DNA of 64,000 nucleotides from [Clostridium] scindens ATCC 35704 (GTDB lineage: Bacteria > Bacillota > Clostridia > Lachnospirales > Lachnospiraceae), in the NCBI RefSeq assembly GCF_004295125.1, contig NZ_CP036170.1:1421501-1485500 (forward strand). Direction: 5' to 3'. The notes under the pieces were generated by a model. It searched no databases, was not told the DNA's origin, and saw only the letters and a list, made by a program, of their open reading frames with translations. Position 1 is the first letter of the stretch, and each line of letters opens with the position of its first letter. This document shows positions 1-9,362 of the stretch, piece after piece. The position numbers and the translations under genes are program-made.

Positions 1-543
1 GCAATCTCAGGCAGCGACAAGGATCAGGAACTGATCATTGATACCTTGAAGCATGCCAGAAGGCAGGAGTATACGCCCCAGAGGCTGTGCGAGCTTCAGA
101 AGATCATTGAGACCCAGTATTATTACTGGTGGATCATGGATATGAAGAAAGAAGAATTCTGCCTGGAACTGTTCGATGAAGACTTCCAATACTACTATAA
201 TGGCTATCTGGCATCAACTAAGCCAGAAGAACAGGCCAGGACATCCAAATGGGTCAATGCGCCTCTGGCAACGATGCATATGGGCCATCAGCCTCTCGTA
301 TGGCTCATGGACGAGAAAAATGCCAGGGGAATCTTCCAGTATGAGGACCACCAGGTCTATCGGGAAAGCGGCGAAGTCGTGGAGACATGGATGGTATACT
401 GTAATGATTTCTGCAAGGATGAAAAAGGAATCTGGCACATCAAGACGATGCGTATGATCAAGCGGCAAGCTGACGGCCGCTACCATGACATCAATCCACC
501 GGAAGGCTGGATGCCAGAAGAGTGGGATACATGTGATTTTTAA
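1..543 (+). CDS. SnoaL/NTF2-like domain protein, 5' end outside window
   Basis: The reading frame is open from base 1, so the gene starts upstream of the window; a TTG at 46 is in frame but has no convincing ribosome-binding site. The visible 180 residues fit an NTF2/SnoaL-like cone fold: a helix with YYYWWIMDMKKEEF, then the motif MHMGHQP and alternating beta segments ending near WHIKTMRMI. The MHMGH motif resembles that of the bile-acid 7-alpha-dehydratase BaiE family, in which a related histidine region lines the active site. That link is family knowledge; the substrate here is unknown. A terminator follows directly. Confidence 0.6.
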   Translation, partial: AISGSDKDQELIIDTLKHARRQEYTPQRLCELQKIIETQYYYWWIMDMKKEEFCLELFDEDFQYYYNGYLASTKPEEQARTSKWVNAPLATMHMGHQPLVWLMDEKNARGIFQYEDHQVYRESGEVVETWMVYCNDFCKDEKGIWHIKTMRMIKRQADGRYHDINPPEGWMPEEWDTCDF

Positions 544-550
544 AAAAGGA

Positions 551-590
551 GACAGGATGAATCTTCGGGGAGATATCATCCTGTCTTTTA
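551..590. terminator. Bidirectional intrinsic terminator
   Basis: A perfect 10-bp stem, GACAGGATGA (551-560) with TCATCCTGTC (576-585), is followed by TTTTA on the + strand and by a T-rich tract on the - strand. It separates the convergent SnoaL-like gene and malQ. Confidence 0.85.
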
Positions 591-2099
591 CTATCCTCTT
601 CCATATAATAATGTAAGTTCTTTTAATTCCTCGGCAAGGGAAGGGCTTAAAGCGTCCTTTTTAAAGCGCCAGCTCCAGTTGTCAGAAGCCGTGCCAGGAA
701 TGTTCATGCGGGCCGTCGAGCCATAGCCTAGCAGATCCTGCAGCGGAAAGATACTGTAGCGGGCAATGCTCCCAAGGCAGGTGCGGATCAGGCAGCGGCC
801 AATCTGCGGCGCGTCCTTGCAGCAGGTATAGCGTCGCACCTTTTCCTGACAGTCGGGCGGAAGATGCTGGTACCAGCCGGAAGTGGTGTCGTTGTCGTGG
901 GTACCTGTATAGCAGACGCAGTCCGGCGAAGTAAACTGATGCGGAAGATAGCTGCTCTCTAAAGTAGAATCAAAAGCGAACTGAAGCACCTTCATTCCCG
1001 GGAAATGGAAATGTTCTCGCAGCGCATTGACCTCATCGGTGATGATGCCCAGATCTTCGGCGATAATAGGAAGATCGTCTCCCAGGGCATTCTGGATGGC
1101 GTTAAAGAGTTCATAGCCAGGAGCCTGCACCCATTGCCCGTTGATGGCGGTCTTCTCCCCGTATTCCACCGACCAGTAGGCCTCAAACCCGCGGAAATGA
1201 TCAATCCGGAGGATATCAAGGACATCCAGCTGGTGCCGGATTCTGGAGATCCACCAGGCAAAGCCTTCTTCCTTATGGGCATCCCAGGCATACAGCGGAT
1301 TGCCCCACAGCTGTCCCGTGGCAGAGAAGTAATCCGGCGGAACCCCGGCCACCTTGAGGGGATAGCCGTTTGAATCCAGTTGGAAGAGATGCTGGCTGGC
1401 CCATACGTCTGCGCTGTCCATGGAAACAAATATGGGGATATCCCCGATAATCCGGATATCCTTTTGATTGGCATATTCTTTCAGGCGCATCCATTCATCA
1501 AAGAACAAGAACTGCGTGAATTGGTAGAAGCCAATGGTCTGTGCCAGGCGGCCTCGAAGCCGGTCTTTTATGTCTTCTGTGGGATTGCGGTATTGATCTT
1601 CCCATTCCAGCCAGCTGCGCCCTTCGTTTCGTTCCTTGCATGCCATGAACAGAGCATAGTCATTAAGCCAGCAGCCTTGTTCCTGGACAAACCTGGAAAA
1701 GCCTTCCTTCAGCTTCTGATTATCATAGTCATCTCTGCAGAATTCCCGATATGCTGCTTCCAGGATATGCTGCTTCCAGGGGATCAGTGTTCCGTAGTCT
1801 ACGCGCTCGTCGTCGGAAGCAGGGCAGCCCTCCAGATCCTTATCTCCTACAAGCCCCAGACGCTTTAAGCCGGAAGGGCTGATCAAGAGCGGCTGTCCGG
1901 CAAAGGCAGAAAAACTCTGGTAAGGCGAGTCTCCATATCCGGTGTGCGTAAGCGGCAGGATCTGCCAGAGATGCTGGCCTGCCGTTGCAAGAAAGTCTAC
2001 GAATTTGTAGGCCGCCTCTCCAAGATCCCCAATTCCGTAGGGCGATGGCAGCGAAGTCGGATGCAGCAGGATGCCGGAGAGTCTTCTTTTATCTTTCAT
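591..2099 (-). CDS. malQ: 4-alpha-glucanotransferase (amylomaltase)
   Basis: The 502-residue protein belongs to glycoside hydrolase family 77, which transfers alpha-1,4-glucan segments between maltodextrins in the cytoplasm. The N-terminus has the family signature GILLHPTSLPSPYGIGDLG. The catalytic nucleophile lies in LRIDHFRGFEAYW, the acid/base in IIAEDLGIITDEV and the third carboxylate in YTGTHDNDTTSGWY. Length is usual for the family. It is monocistronic, transcribed leftwards, with GGAGGAAA as ribosome-binding site. A perfect TTCGTACGAA palindrome at 2123-2132 lies in its 5' leader region and could be an operator, but this is speculative. Confidence 0.95.
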   Translation of the reverse strand: MKDKRRLSGILLHPTSLPSPYGIGDLGEAAYKFVDFLATAGQHLWQILPLTHTGYGDSPYQSFSAFAGQPLLISPSGLKRLGLVGDKDLEGCPASDDERVDYGTLIPWKQHILEAAYREFCRDDYDNQKLKEGFSRFVQEQGCWLNDYALFMACKERNEGRSWLEWEDQYRNPTEDIKDRLRGRLAQTIGFYQFTQFLFFDEWMRLKEYANQKDIRIIGDIPIFVSMDSADVWASQHLFQLDSNGYPLKVAGVPPDYFSATGQLWGNPLYAWDAHKEEGFAWWISRIRHQLDVLDILRIDHFRGFEAYWSVEYGEKTAINGQWVQAPGYELFNAIQNALGDDLPIIAEDLGIITDEVNALREHFHFPGMKVLQFAFDSTLESSYLPHQFTSPDCVCYTGTHDNDTTSGWYQHLPPDCQEKVRRYTCCKDAPQIGRCLIRTCLGSIARYSIFPLQDLLGYGSTARMNIPGTASDNWSWRFKKDALSPSLAEELKELTLLYGRG

Positions 2100-2218
2100 G
2101 AGTTTCCTCCTTCTATACTATTTTCGTACGAATAGACCTCATTATACTACAAATTTGGTATTTTTCCTAGCATTGCTGTGTATGATGTTAAAGAGAATAT
2201 GCTCTTATGAGGGATTCT

Positions 2219-2626
2219 ATGAAGAAACGATGGGGAATACTGCTGCTGGCCTTTTGTCTTCTTGGCCTGACGGCGTGCGCCGCAGGAAAGTTGGACACGG
2301 AGAAGATACGGGATATTGAATTCACGGTTCTTTCCAAAGAGGAGGTGCCGGAAGAATTCATGACACAGATAGAAGAAGAAAAGAGCGGTCAGATGAAGCT
2401 AAACTATGGGGACAAAGGATACCTGTACATAGCCAGAGGATACGGAACCAAGAAGACCACCGGCTATAGCGTGGAAGTTTTCCAATGCTATGAGACCGGG
2501 AATTCAGTCGTCATAAAGACCGGTCTTCAAGGGCCCGGCAAAAAAGAGGAGATTCTTAAGAAGAAGACCTATCCTTACGTGGTAATAAAGATGGAGTATA
2601 CAGATAAACAAGTAGTATTTAAGTAG
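2219..2626 (+). CDS. PrcB_C-like lipoprotein
   Basis: A 135-residue secreted lipoprotein. A signal peptide (KKRWGILLLAFCLLGL) ends in the lipobox LTAC, with Cys20 the predicted lipidated residue. The mature part has the pattern YLYIARGYGTKKTTGYSVEV typical of the PrcB C-terminal domain, an all-beta domain found in protease-complex proteins and many Firmicute lipoproteins. An ATG at 2207 is in frame, but GAGGG at 2209-2213 spaced five bases from the ATG at 2219 favours the later start. It is followed 11 bases later by the SipL-like gene, so the two may be co-transcribed. Its function is not known. Confidence 0.7.
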   Translation: MKKRWGILLLAFCLLGLTACAAGKLDTEKIRDIEFTVLSKEEVPEEFMTQIEEEKSGQMKLNYGDKGYLYIARGYGTKKTTGYSVEVFQCYETGNSVVIKTGLQGPGKKEEILKKKTYPYVVIKMEYTDKQVVFK

Positions 2627-2637
2627 GAGGCGCAGAT

Positions 2638-4197
2638 ATGGAATATGTAACAAAGCAGATGCAGACTTACAGGACTGGCAAGACCATCACTGACCAGTTC
2701 TACATTGATGACGATTATAATGTACCGGACGCGAAAAGCGATGTGAAAAGAGTCATACTTGGCGAGGGAACGCTGGCGGTTGAAGATATGAAGATTGTGG
2801 AAAATTATATCCGGGTGGCCGGCAAGCTGAACTTCAAGGTGCTTTATGTGACGGATGAGGGCGAGACACGCCTGTCCTGTCTGGAGGGACGGATTCCCTT
2901 TGAAGAGATGATCTATCTGGAGCAAGATCCGGTGGGAGACCTGTTCATCCAGTCCTCAAGCGTAGATCTGACCGTCACGGCCATTCATTCCCGAAAATTG
3001 AATCTTAAGACCCTGGCTGAGATATCCATCTGCTCTGAAGGACGTAAGGAAGCGGAGATCACTACGGACATTGACAGCGATACGCCCCTTTATAAGCGGC
3101 ATGAGAGCAAGGAACTGCTTCGGGTATTCACCACGAAAAAGGATACATACCGCATTAAGGAAGAGGTTTCCATCAGCGGCACGAAGGAGAATATCGGCAC
3201 GCTTTTGTGGACGGAGGTCAACAGCAGGAAGCTGGATACGAGGCTTGAGGCGGACGAACTGAAACTACAGGGCGAACTGCTGCTTTTCTGCTTCTATGAG
3301 TCTCTGGATGGCAAGACGGACTGGATTGAACAGACAATTCCATATGAAGGACGTATAGAATGCTATGGAGTACAGGATAATATGTATCACCAGATATATC
3401 CAGAACTTACGGATGTGAACATCGACGTGCGTATGGATGAGGATGGAGAAATGCGCCTGATCGGAGTAGAGGCGACCCTGGAAGTACGGCTGATCATATA
3501 TGAAGAAGAACAGGTTGATATCCTTTCGGACATCTATTCCTTGGAGCAGGCGTGCACTCCAAGAGTGAAAGAAGAGTGGATGGAGCAGCTTCTGTTGCAG
3601 AACCACTCTAAATGCAAGGTGACAGAGCAGCTCTCCCTCCCGGAGATTAAAGATGATATCCTGCAGATCTGCCACAGCAGCGCCCGGATCCAGATCGAGC
3701 GGACGGAACCAGCGGACAATGGAATTCAGATCGAAGGCGTGCTGCACATCAGTTTTCTGTATGTAAAGGCGGATGATACCATACCGTTTGATACATGGCA
3801 GGGAATGATACCATTTTCCTATCTGCTTGAGGGCAACGAGGCTTCCGCGGATATGGTCTATGGGCTGACTTCTGCGGTGGAGCAGCTCTCCATAGGGCTT
3901 CTGGGCAGCGATGAGATTGAGATCAAGGCTGTGCTTGCATTCAACAGCTTCCTGAAGAAGCCGGTTCGAATCATGAATATTGAGGAAGTGGAGTTTGCGC
4001 CCATTGATATGGAAGAGGTGGAAAGAAGGCCTGGAATTACCGGCTACATCGTGAGAGAAGGCGATGCGCTGTGGGATCTTGCCAAGAGATATAGCACCAC
4101 GGTAGAAGGAATCATGGAGGTAAACGGACTGGAAAAAGATGAGATAAAACCAGGGGATAAGATATTGATTTTTAAGGAGAATATGAGTATACTGTAG
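2638..4197 (+). CDS. sipL: SipL-like spore morphogenesis protein (DUF3794 repeats plus LysM)
   Basis: 519 residues. The N-terminal region carries repeated DUF3794 units (for example VPDAKSDVKRVILGEG near residue 30 and an equivalent SLPEIKDDILQI near 330). The C-terminus is one LysM domain, GYIVREGDALWDLAKRYST through PGDKILIFKE. This is the architecture of Clostridium difficile SipL, which binds SpoIVA through LysM and is needed for coat encasement of the forespore. It supports a spore-forming host. The role here is inferred from domain order. Confidence 0.85.
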   Translation: MEYVTKQMQTYRTGKTITDQFYIDDDYNVPDAKSDVKRVILGEGTLAVEDMKIVENYIRVAGKLNFKVLYVTDEGETRLSCLEGRIPFEEMIYLEQDPVGDLFIQSSSVDLTVTAIHSRKLNLKTLAEISICSEGRKEAEITTDIDSDTPLYKRHESKELLRVFTTKKDTYRIKEEVSISGTKENIGTLLWTEVNSRKLDTRLEADELKLQGELLLFCFYESLDGKTDWIEQTIPYEGRIECYGVQDNMYHQIYPELTDVNIDVRMDEDGEMRLIGVEATLEVRLIIYEEEQVDILSDIYSLEQACTPRVKEEWMEQLLLQNHSKCKVTEQLSLPEIKDDILQICHSSARIQIERTEPADNGIQIEGVLHISFLYVKADDTIPFDTWQGMIPFSYLLEGNEASADMVYGLTSAVEQLSIGLLGSDEIEIKAVLAFNSFLKKPVRIMNIEEVEFAPIDMEEVERRPGITGYIVREGDALWDLAKRYSTTVEGIMEVNGLEKDEIKPGDKILIFKENMSIL

Positions 4198-4230
4198 GTA
4201 CACTGTATACAAGATACAAGGAGAAAACAT

Positions 4231-5106
4231 ATGGATAAGCTGGACTTAAAAGCACTGGGAAAGATAAATCTGGGACTGGATGTATTGGGAAAGAGAGAGA
4301 ATGGCTACCATGACGTACGAATGGTAATGCAGACAGTGTATCTCTATGACCAGATTCGCATTGAGAAGAGGAAGGAGCCGGGAATCAGCCTGTCCACCAA
4401 CCTGTTCTACCTGCCGGTAAATGAGAATAATCTGGCTTACCGGGCAGCCAGCCTGCTGATGGAGGAGTTCCACATCAAAGAGGGCGTAAAGATCACCCTG
4501 GATAAGCATATTCCAGTGGCTGCCGGGATGGCTGGAGGAAGTTCCAATGCAGCGGCAGTCTTATTTGGGATAAACCGTATGTTTTCACTTGGACTGTCAC
4601 AGAAAGACCTGATGGAACGCGCAGTGTCGCTGGGAGCCGACGTGCCTTACTGTATCATGAGGGGAACCGTGCTGGCAGAAGGAATCGGAGAGATTCTGAC
4701 GCCCCTTCCAAATATGCCCAAATGCCATGTCCTGCTCTCCAAGCCGCCGATCAGCGTATCTACCAAGCTGGTCTATGAGAAACTGGATTCTTATGACAGT
4801 ATCGAACATCCGGACATTGATGGAATCATAAAGGGGCTAAAAGATGGGGATATTAAGAAGGTAGCCTCCAGCATGGGCAATGTGCTGGAAAATGTAACCA
4901 TAGAGGAACATCCGGTCATCGAAGAGATTAAGAACGTGATGCGCAAAGAAGGCGCGCTAAATGCCATGATGAGCGGAAGCGGCCCTACCGTATTCGGGCT
5001 GTTCGAAGACAAGAAGAGGGCCAAGAAGGCTGCCGCGAGGATAAAGGAGTTACAATTGGCGAAGCAGGCGTACGTGACCGGCGTACATAATGCAAGGAGG
5101 AAATAA
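4231..5106 (+). CDS. ispE: 4-diphosphocytidyl-2-C-methyl-D-erythritol kinase
   Basis: 291 residues, GHMP kinase family. It phosphorylates CDP-methylerythritol in the non-mevalonate isoprenoid pathway. The N-terminus KINLGLDVLGKRENGYHDV is characteristic of IspE. The ATP-binding loop is PVAAGMAGGSSNAAAV near residues 93-108, and the third GHMP motif is MSGSGPTVFG near 250. The GntR-type gene begins on the base after its stop, so the two are very likely translated from one mRNA. ispE next to a FadR-like regulator is a layout seen in related clostridia, from general knowledge. Confidence 0.95.
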   Translation: MDKLDLKALGKINLGLDVLGKRENGYHDVRMVMQTVYLYDQIRIEKRKEPGISLSTNLFYLPVNENNLAYRAASLLMEEFHIKEGVKITLDKHIPVAAGMAGGSSNAAAVLFGINRMFSLGLSQKDLMERAVSLGADVPYCIMRGTVLAEGIGEILTPLPNMPKCHVLLSKPPISVSTKLVYEKLDSYDSIEHPDIDGIIKGLKDGDIKKVASSMGNVLENVTIEEHPVIEEIKNVMRKEGALNAMMSGSGPTVFGLFEDKKRAKKAAARIKELQLAKQAYVTGVHNARRK

Positions 5107-5787
5107 ATGATGGAACCGAACTTTAAAGTGAATATGAATGAGTACCTGCCTTTACGGGACGTGGTGTTCAATACGCTTCGCCAGGCGATCCTGCGAGGCG
5201 AGTTAAAGCCGGGCGAGAGGCTTATGGAGATCCAACTTGCCAATAAGCTGGGAGTAAGCCGTACGCCGATTAGGGAGGCCATCCGCAAGCTGGAACTGGA
5301 AGGCCTTGTCCTGATGATTCCAAGAAAAGGGGCCGAGGTAGCTGAGATTACGGAGAAGAGTCTAAGAGACGTCCTGGAAGTGCGAAGAGCGCTGGAAGAA
5401 CTGGCCGTACAGCTGGCGTGCGAGAAGATTACCAAAGAAGAGATACGCGAGTTGGAACGCGTGGCAAAGGAGTTCCAGCAGGTGGTAAATAGCAGTGATA
5501 TTACCGAGATTGCGGAAGTGGACGTATGTTTCCACGATATTATCTATACAGCAACGGATAACCAGAAGCTGATCCAGCTTCTTAACAACCTGCGTGAGCA
5601 GATGTATCGCTACCGGGTAGAGTATCTGAAGCGGGACGGCGTGTTTCCCCAGCTCATTGCCGAGCATGAGGCGATCATCCGTCATATCGAGAATAACGAG
5701 AAAGAGAAGGCCACGGAGGTCATGTGCAGGCATATTGACAACCAGGTAGAGACGGTGATCGACGTGATCCGGGCAAAACATAGCTAG
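5107..5787 (+). CDS. GntR-family regulator, FadR/FCD subfamily
   Basis: 226 residues. The N-terminal winged helix-turn-helix (residues 16-80) shows the GntR hallmark LRQAILRGELKPGERLMEIQLA and SRTPIREAIRKLELEGLV. The C-terminal FCD ligand domain is all-helical, with D-x4-H and two later histidines (FHDIIYTA, EHEAIIRHI, MCRHIDNQVE) fitting the metal/carboxylate pocket of this subfamily. The start abuts the ispE stop; ATG codons at 5107 and 5110 are both possible. The target genes are unknown; the ligand is probably a small organic acid, by family analogy. Confidence 0.9.
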   Translation: MMEPNFKVNMNEYLPLRDVVFNTLRQAILRGELKPGERLMEIQLANKLGVSRTPIREAIRKLELEGLVLMIPRKGAEVAEITEKSLRDVLEVRRALEELAVQLACEKITKEEIRELERVAKEFQQVVNSSDITEIAEVDVCFHDIIYTATDNQKLIQLLNNLREQMYRYRVEYLKRDGVFPQLIAEHEAIIRHIENNEKEKATEVMCRHIDNQVETVIDVIRAKHS

Positions 5788-5851
5788 CAGTTGAATAAAA
5801 GGCCTTTCATATGTCAAGACTCCTAATAACAGTGAAGGAGGTACGTTACAT

Positions 5852-6535
5852 ATGGAAGGAAAGAAAAATTATTTGGAAAGATATAGAATCAGACAGATCA
5901 TCTGTGTTATACTTGGAATCTGCATTGCCCTGGCCGCAACGCTGCTTCTTACCGCAAGCCGCATGAAGCAGGTGGACGCGAAGGTCGCTCGTACCCAGGA
6001 GTCGCTGGCGAAGGAAGTGTTTCGCTTCCATGTGCTGGCCAACAGCGACAGCGACGAGGATCAGGCAGTGAAACTGAAGGTGCGGGACGCAGTCATTACT
6101 TATATGAAGGAAAGCATGGATGAAGAGATAGAAGGAAGTACGGATGCAAAGGATACGAAGGAGTGGGCCAAGGCACATCTGGAGGAACTGGAACAGGTAG
6201 CCGACAGCGTGATCGCAAGGGAAGGATACTCCTATCAGGCGGAGGCGGAAGTGACCACCTGTTATTTCCCGGATAAGCGTTACGGAGACATCCTGTTTCC
6301 GCAAGGAGATTACGAGGCGCTCAGGATCAAACTTGGAAAGGCCAAAGGCCATAACTGGTGGTGCGTCCTGTATCCCAACCTGTGCTTTACCAATTCTACC
6401 TGTGCCGTAGTCAGCGATGATGGGAAAGAAGAACTGAAAGAAGCGCTGACGGCAGAGGAATACGAGATGGTTACCGCTACCTCGGACTTTAAGATAAAAT
6501 GGTTCTTCTTCGGAGAGGATTCCGAAGAGGATTAG
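5852..6535 (+). CDS. spoIIR: Stage II sporulation protein R
   Basis: 227 residues with one N-terminal membrane or signal segment (IICVILGICIALAATLLLTA). The conserved SpoIIR core follows: FRFHVLANSDSDEDQAVKLK near residues 49-68. The Cys-containing motifs TTCYFP, NWWCVLYPNLCF and later acidic tail also fit. In sporulation SpoIIR is made in the forespore and triggers SpoIIGA cleavage of pro-sigma-E in the mother cell. RBS GAAGGAGGTACG lies nine bases upstream. It is followed closely by the CDF transporter gene. Confidence 0.93.
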   Translation: MEGKKNYLERYRIRQIICVILGICIALAATLLLTASRMKQVDAKVARTQESLAKEVFRFHVLANSDSDEDQAVKLKVRDAVITYMKESMDEEIEGSTDAKDTKEWAKAHLEELEQVADSVIAREGYSYQAEAEVTTCYFPDKRYGDILFPQGDYEALRIKLGKAKGHNWWCVLYPNLCFTNSTCAVVSDDGKEELKEALTAEEYEMVTATSDFKIKWFFFGEDSEED

Positions 6536-6542
6536 GAGAAAC

Positions 6543-7742
6543 ATGGAGGCAGTTTTCATGACTGAATTTTTAGTTAGACATTTTGTTAAGAATCACGAAG
6601 ACGTTGAAAAGGTGTCTGTCCGCACCGCCTATGGAGTATTGGCGAGCGTGGTGGGCATCTTTTGCAACGTTCTTTTGTTTGTGGTCAAGGGGGCTGTAGG
6701 ATTCTTCCTGCACAGCGTCTCTGTCATGGCAGATGCGTTCAATAATCTGTCAGATGCCGGCTCTTCCATCGTAGGGCTTGTGGGGGTAAGGATGGCCAGC
6801 AAGCCGGCGGATGAGGAGCATCCTTTTGGCCATGGAAGGATTGAATATATAGCGGCGCTTGTGGTATCCTTCCTGGTACTGCAGGTTGGATTTACATTTT
6901 TTAAAGATTCCATCCGCAAGATACAGAACCCGGAAGAGTTAAAATTCCAGGCAGTATCCGTCATCATACTGGTTCTGTCCATTGGCGTGAAACTGTGGAT
7001 GGGCATGTTTAATAAGAAGCTTGGGAAGAAGATTGATTCCAAAGTGATGATGGCTACGGCTACGGATGCCATGGGAGACGTGGTGACGACGACCGCCACC
7101 ATCGCGTCCGTTTTATTTTTTAAGATTACGGGAATCAATATTGACGGAATCGTAGGAATCGGCGTATCCTTGGTGGTAATGTGGGCCGGAATCGGCATTG
7201 CCAAAGATACTTTGGAGCCGCTGATTGGCGAGGCAGTGGCTCCGGAAGAGTATGTGAGGATCAGCAGATTCGTGGAAAAGTATGAAGGGATCGTGGGGAG
7301 TCATGACCTGATCGTGCACAATTACGGGCCGGGCAGGAGCATGGCATCCATCCATGCGGAGGTACCCAATGACGTGGACATCGAAGTTTCCCACGAGATC
7401 ATAGACCGGATCGAGCGGGATGCGGCCAAGCGTCTGGGAATATTCCTGGTAATACATATGGATCCGGTGGAGACGAAGGACGCGCATGTGCTGGAGGTGC
7501 GGCATCAGGTGGAGCAGATATTGGATGCAGTGGACTTCCGCGTATCCATCCATGATTTCCGCATGGTGGACGGAAAAGAGCAGATCAATCTGATCTTTGA
7601 CATGGTGGTGCCCTTTGAGTACAGTACGCAGAAACAGAATGAACTGAAGATGACGCTTCGGAAGCTGCTTCAGATGGCAGATAAAAGATACCAGTGCGTT
7701 ATCACCATTGAAAGGAGTTATGTAGCAAGTGCAAAGGGATAA
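6543..7742 (+). CDS. Cation diffusion facilitator transporter
   Basis: 399 residues (394 if the ATG at 6558 is used; both starts have a plausible RBS). This is a CDF/ZitB-FieF type exporter of divalent metals. Six membrane spans are expected. The metal site motif is SVMADAFNNLSDAGSS in TM2, with HPFGHGRIEY immediately after and a matching ATATDAMGDVV in TM5. The C-terminal cytoplasmic domain has HDLIVHNYGPGRSMASIHAE and HMDP. Metal specificity (Zn, Fe or Mn) cannot be read from sequence alone. Its end overlaps the thioesterase start by 14 bases. Confidence 0.93.
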   Translation: MEAVFMTEFLVRHFVKNHEDVEKVSVRTAYGVLASVVGIFCNVLLFVVKGAVGFFLHSVSVMADAFNNLSDAGSSIVGLVGVRMASKPADEEHPFGHGRIEYIAALVVSFLVLQVGFTFFKDSIRKIQNPEELKFQAVSVIILVLSIGVKLWMGMFNKKLGKKIDSKVMMATATDAMGDVVTTTATIASVLFFKITGINIDGIVGIGVSLVVMWAGIGIAKDTLEPLIGEAVAPEEYVRISRFVEKYEGIVGSHDLIVHNYGPGRSMASIHAEVPNDVDIEVSHEIIDRIERDAAKRLGIFLVIHMDPVETKDAHVLEVRHQVEQILDAVDFRVSIHDFRMVDGKEQINLIFDMVVPFEYSTQKQNELKMTLRKLLQMADKRYQCVITIERSYVASAKG

Positions 7743-8445
7743 TCAATATACTTTTAAAAGCAGGGTAAGATTCAGCGAAGTAGATCACACCAAACGGATC
7801 ACGCTTCCGGGGATCGTAAACTATTTCCAGGACTGCAGCACCTTTCAGTCGGAAGAACTGGGCCTTGGAGTAGACCACTTCGCAAAATATAAAAGGGCGT
7901 GGATCCTGTCTGCCTGGCAGGTCGTGATCGACAGATACCCCTCCCTGGGGGAAGAGATCAGCGTCAGTACCTGGGCTACCGAATTCAACGGCCTCTATGG
8001 GCTTCGTAACTTCTGTATGGAAGATGAAGGGCGGCAGATGACTGCCTGCGCCAACTCGGTATGGGTCTATATGGATATAGAGAAGGGAAGGCCGGCAAAG
8101 CCGGGAGAAGACGAGACGAAGGCATACGGAGAAGGGGAGCCCCTGAAGATGGAGTATGCGCCCAGGAAGATCGCGCTTGCGAAGGATGCAGAGCCTATGG
8201 ATGCATTTCCGGTAAGGAAATATCATATAGATACCAATGAACATGTCAACAACTGCCAGTATGTGCAGATGGCTTTGGAAGTACTGAAAGAACGGATGGA
8301 AGTACGGCAGCTGCGGGTAGAATATAAGAGATCGGCCGTATATGGGGATGTCATCTATCCCCGGACAGCGTATGAAAAAGACCGGACGGTAGTGGAACTG
8401 TGCGATGAAGCAGGAAAGCCCTACGCAGTCGTAGAACTAAAGTAG
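7729..8445 (+). CDS. Acyl-ACP thioesterase (FatA/FatB-like)
   Basis: 238 residues, double hotdog fold. It releases free fatty acids from acyl-ACP in the cytoplasm. The first hotdog begins TFKSRVRFSEVDHTKRITL and has NYFQDCSTFQSEEL. The second contains the plant-type catalytic element NEHVNNCQYVQMAL (Asn/His/Cys or Gln set). It starts at GTG 7729, inside the end of the CDF gene, with AAAGGAG eleven bases upstream, suggesting translational coupling. Product chain length is not predictable here. Confidence 0.88.
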   Translation: MQRDNQYTFKSRVRFSEVDHTKRITLPGIVNYFQDCSTFQSEELGLGVDHFAKYKRAWILSAWQVVIDRYPSLGEEISVSTWATEFNGLYGLRNFCMEDEGRQMTACANSVWVYMDIEKGRPAKPGEDETKAYGEGEPLKMEYAPRKIALAKDAEPMDAFPVRKYHIDTNEHVNNCQYVQMALEVLKERMEVRQLRVEYKRSAVYGDVIYPRTAYEKDRTVVELCDEAGKPYAVVELK

Positions 8446-8472
8446 AGGCAAGGGATTAAGAAGGAGGAAAGC

Positions 8473-9312
8473 ATGACATTAGAAGAAGGATTAGGAACAA
8501 AGAAGACGCTTATGGTGGTAAAAGAAGTGGAATTCGGCGTGTACCTGGGGAACAGCCAGGAGAAGGTACTTCTGCCGAAAAAGCAGGTGCCGGAAGGCGT
8601 GGAGGTGGGAGATCCAATCGAAGTATTCCTGTATAAGGATTCTTCGGACAGGCTGATTGCCACCACCAACGAGCCAAAGATCATGCTGGGAGAGCTGGCA
8701 GTACTTAACGTCGCTGCGACGGGCGGGATTGGCGCATTTCTGGACTGGGGGCTGGAGAAGGATCTGCTGCTTCCCTTCCGGGAGCAGACGGCGCCGCTTA
8801 AGAAGGGGGACCAGATCCTGGTAGCCCTATATATCGACAAGTCGCAAAGACTGTGCGCCACCATGAAGGTCTACGAAAGGCTGCGTACGGATTCTCCTTA
8901 TAAAGTGGATGACCAGGTGGAAGGAATCATCTATGAGTTAAGCGATAATTTCGGCGTATTCGTGGCAGTGGACAATCTCTATTCCGCATTGATACCTAAG
9001 AGGGAAGCCTTTGGGAAGCTCAGAGTGGGAGACAGAGTAAAAGCAAGGGTTGTGAAAGTAAAAGAGGACGGAAAATTAGACCTCAGCGTGAGGGAGAAGG
9101 CTTTTCTCCAGATGGATGTGGATGCGGACTTGATTATGAAGCGGATGGAGGAATATGGCGGAAGCCTTCCTTTTACCGATAAGGCTGACCCGGAATTGAT
9201 CAAGAAGGAGTTTGATTTAAGCAAGAACGCGTTCAAGCGCGCAATTGGCCGCCTTTTAAAAGAAGGAAAGATAGAAATTGGTGAAAAAAGCATTGAAATC
9301 CGTAACAAATAG
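8473..9312 (+). CDS. cvfB: CvfB-like S1 RNA-binding protein
   Basis: 279 residues with consecutive S1-like OB folds (about 10-65, 70-135, 148-215) and a C-terminal winged-helix domain (about 222-279). The last S1 unit has the classical sequence EGIIYELSDNFGVFVAVD and GDRVKARVVKVKEDGKLDLS. CvfB-type proteins bind RNA and influence virulence or stress gene expression in Firmicutes; the targets are unknown. A good AGGAGG-type RBS precedes it. It is read in the same direction as the genes before it. Confidence 0.88.
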   Translation: MTLEEGLGTKKTLMVVKEVEFGVYLGNSQEKVLLPKKQVPEGVEVGDPIEVFLYKDSSDRLIATTNEPKIMLGELAVLNVAATGGIGAFLDWGLEKDLLLPFREQTAPLKKGDQILVALYIDKSQRLCATMKVYERLRTDSPYKVDDQVEGIIYELSDNFGVFVAVDNLYSALIPKREAFGKLRVGDRVKARVVKVKEDGKLDLSVREKAFLQMDVDADLIMKRMEEYGGSLPFTDKADPELIKKEFDLSKNAFKRAIGRLLKEGKIEIGEKSIEIRNK

Positions 9313-9320
9313 TTTATAAT
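9293..9320 (+). promoter_or_regulatory. Sigma-A-type promoter
   Basis: TTGAAA (9293-9298) and TATAAT (9315-9320) are separated by 16 bases. The promoter overlaps the end of cvfB and is placed to drive the small HPr-like gene at 9363. Confidence 0.65.
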
Positions 9321-9362
9321 AAGGGGCGAAGGATTGAAAATTGGAAAGGAGATTGGTAGAAG

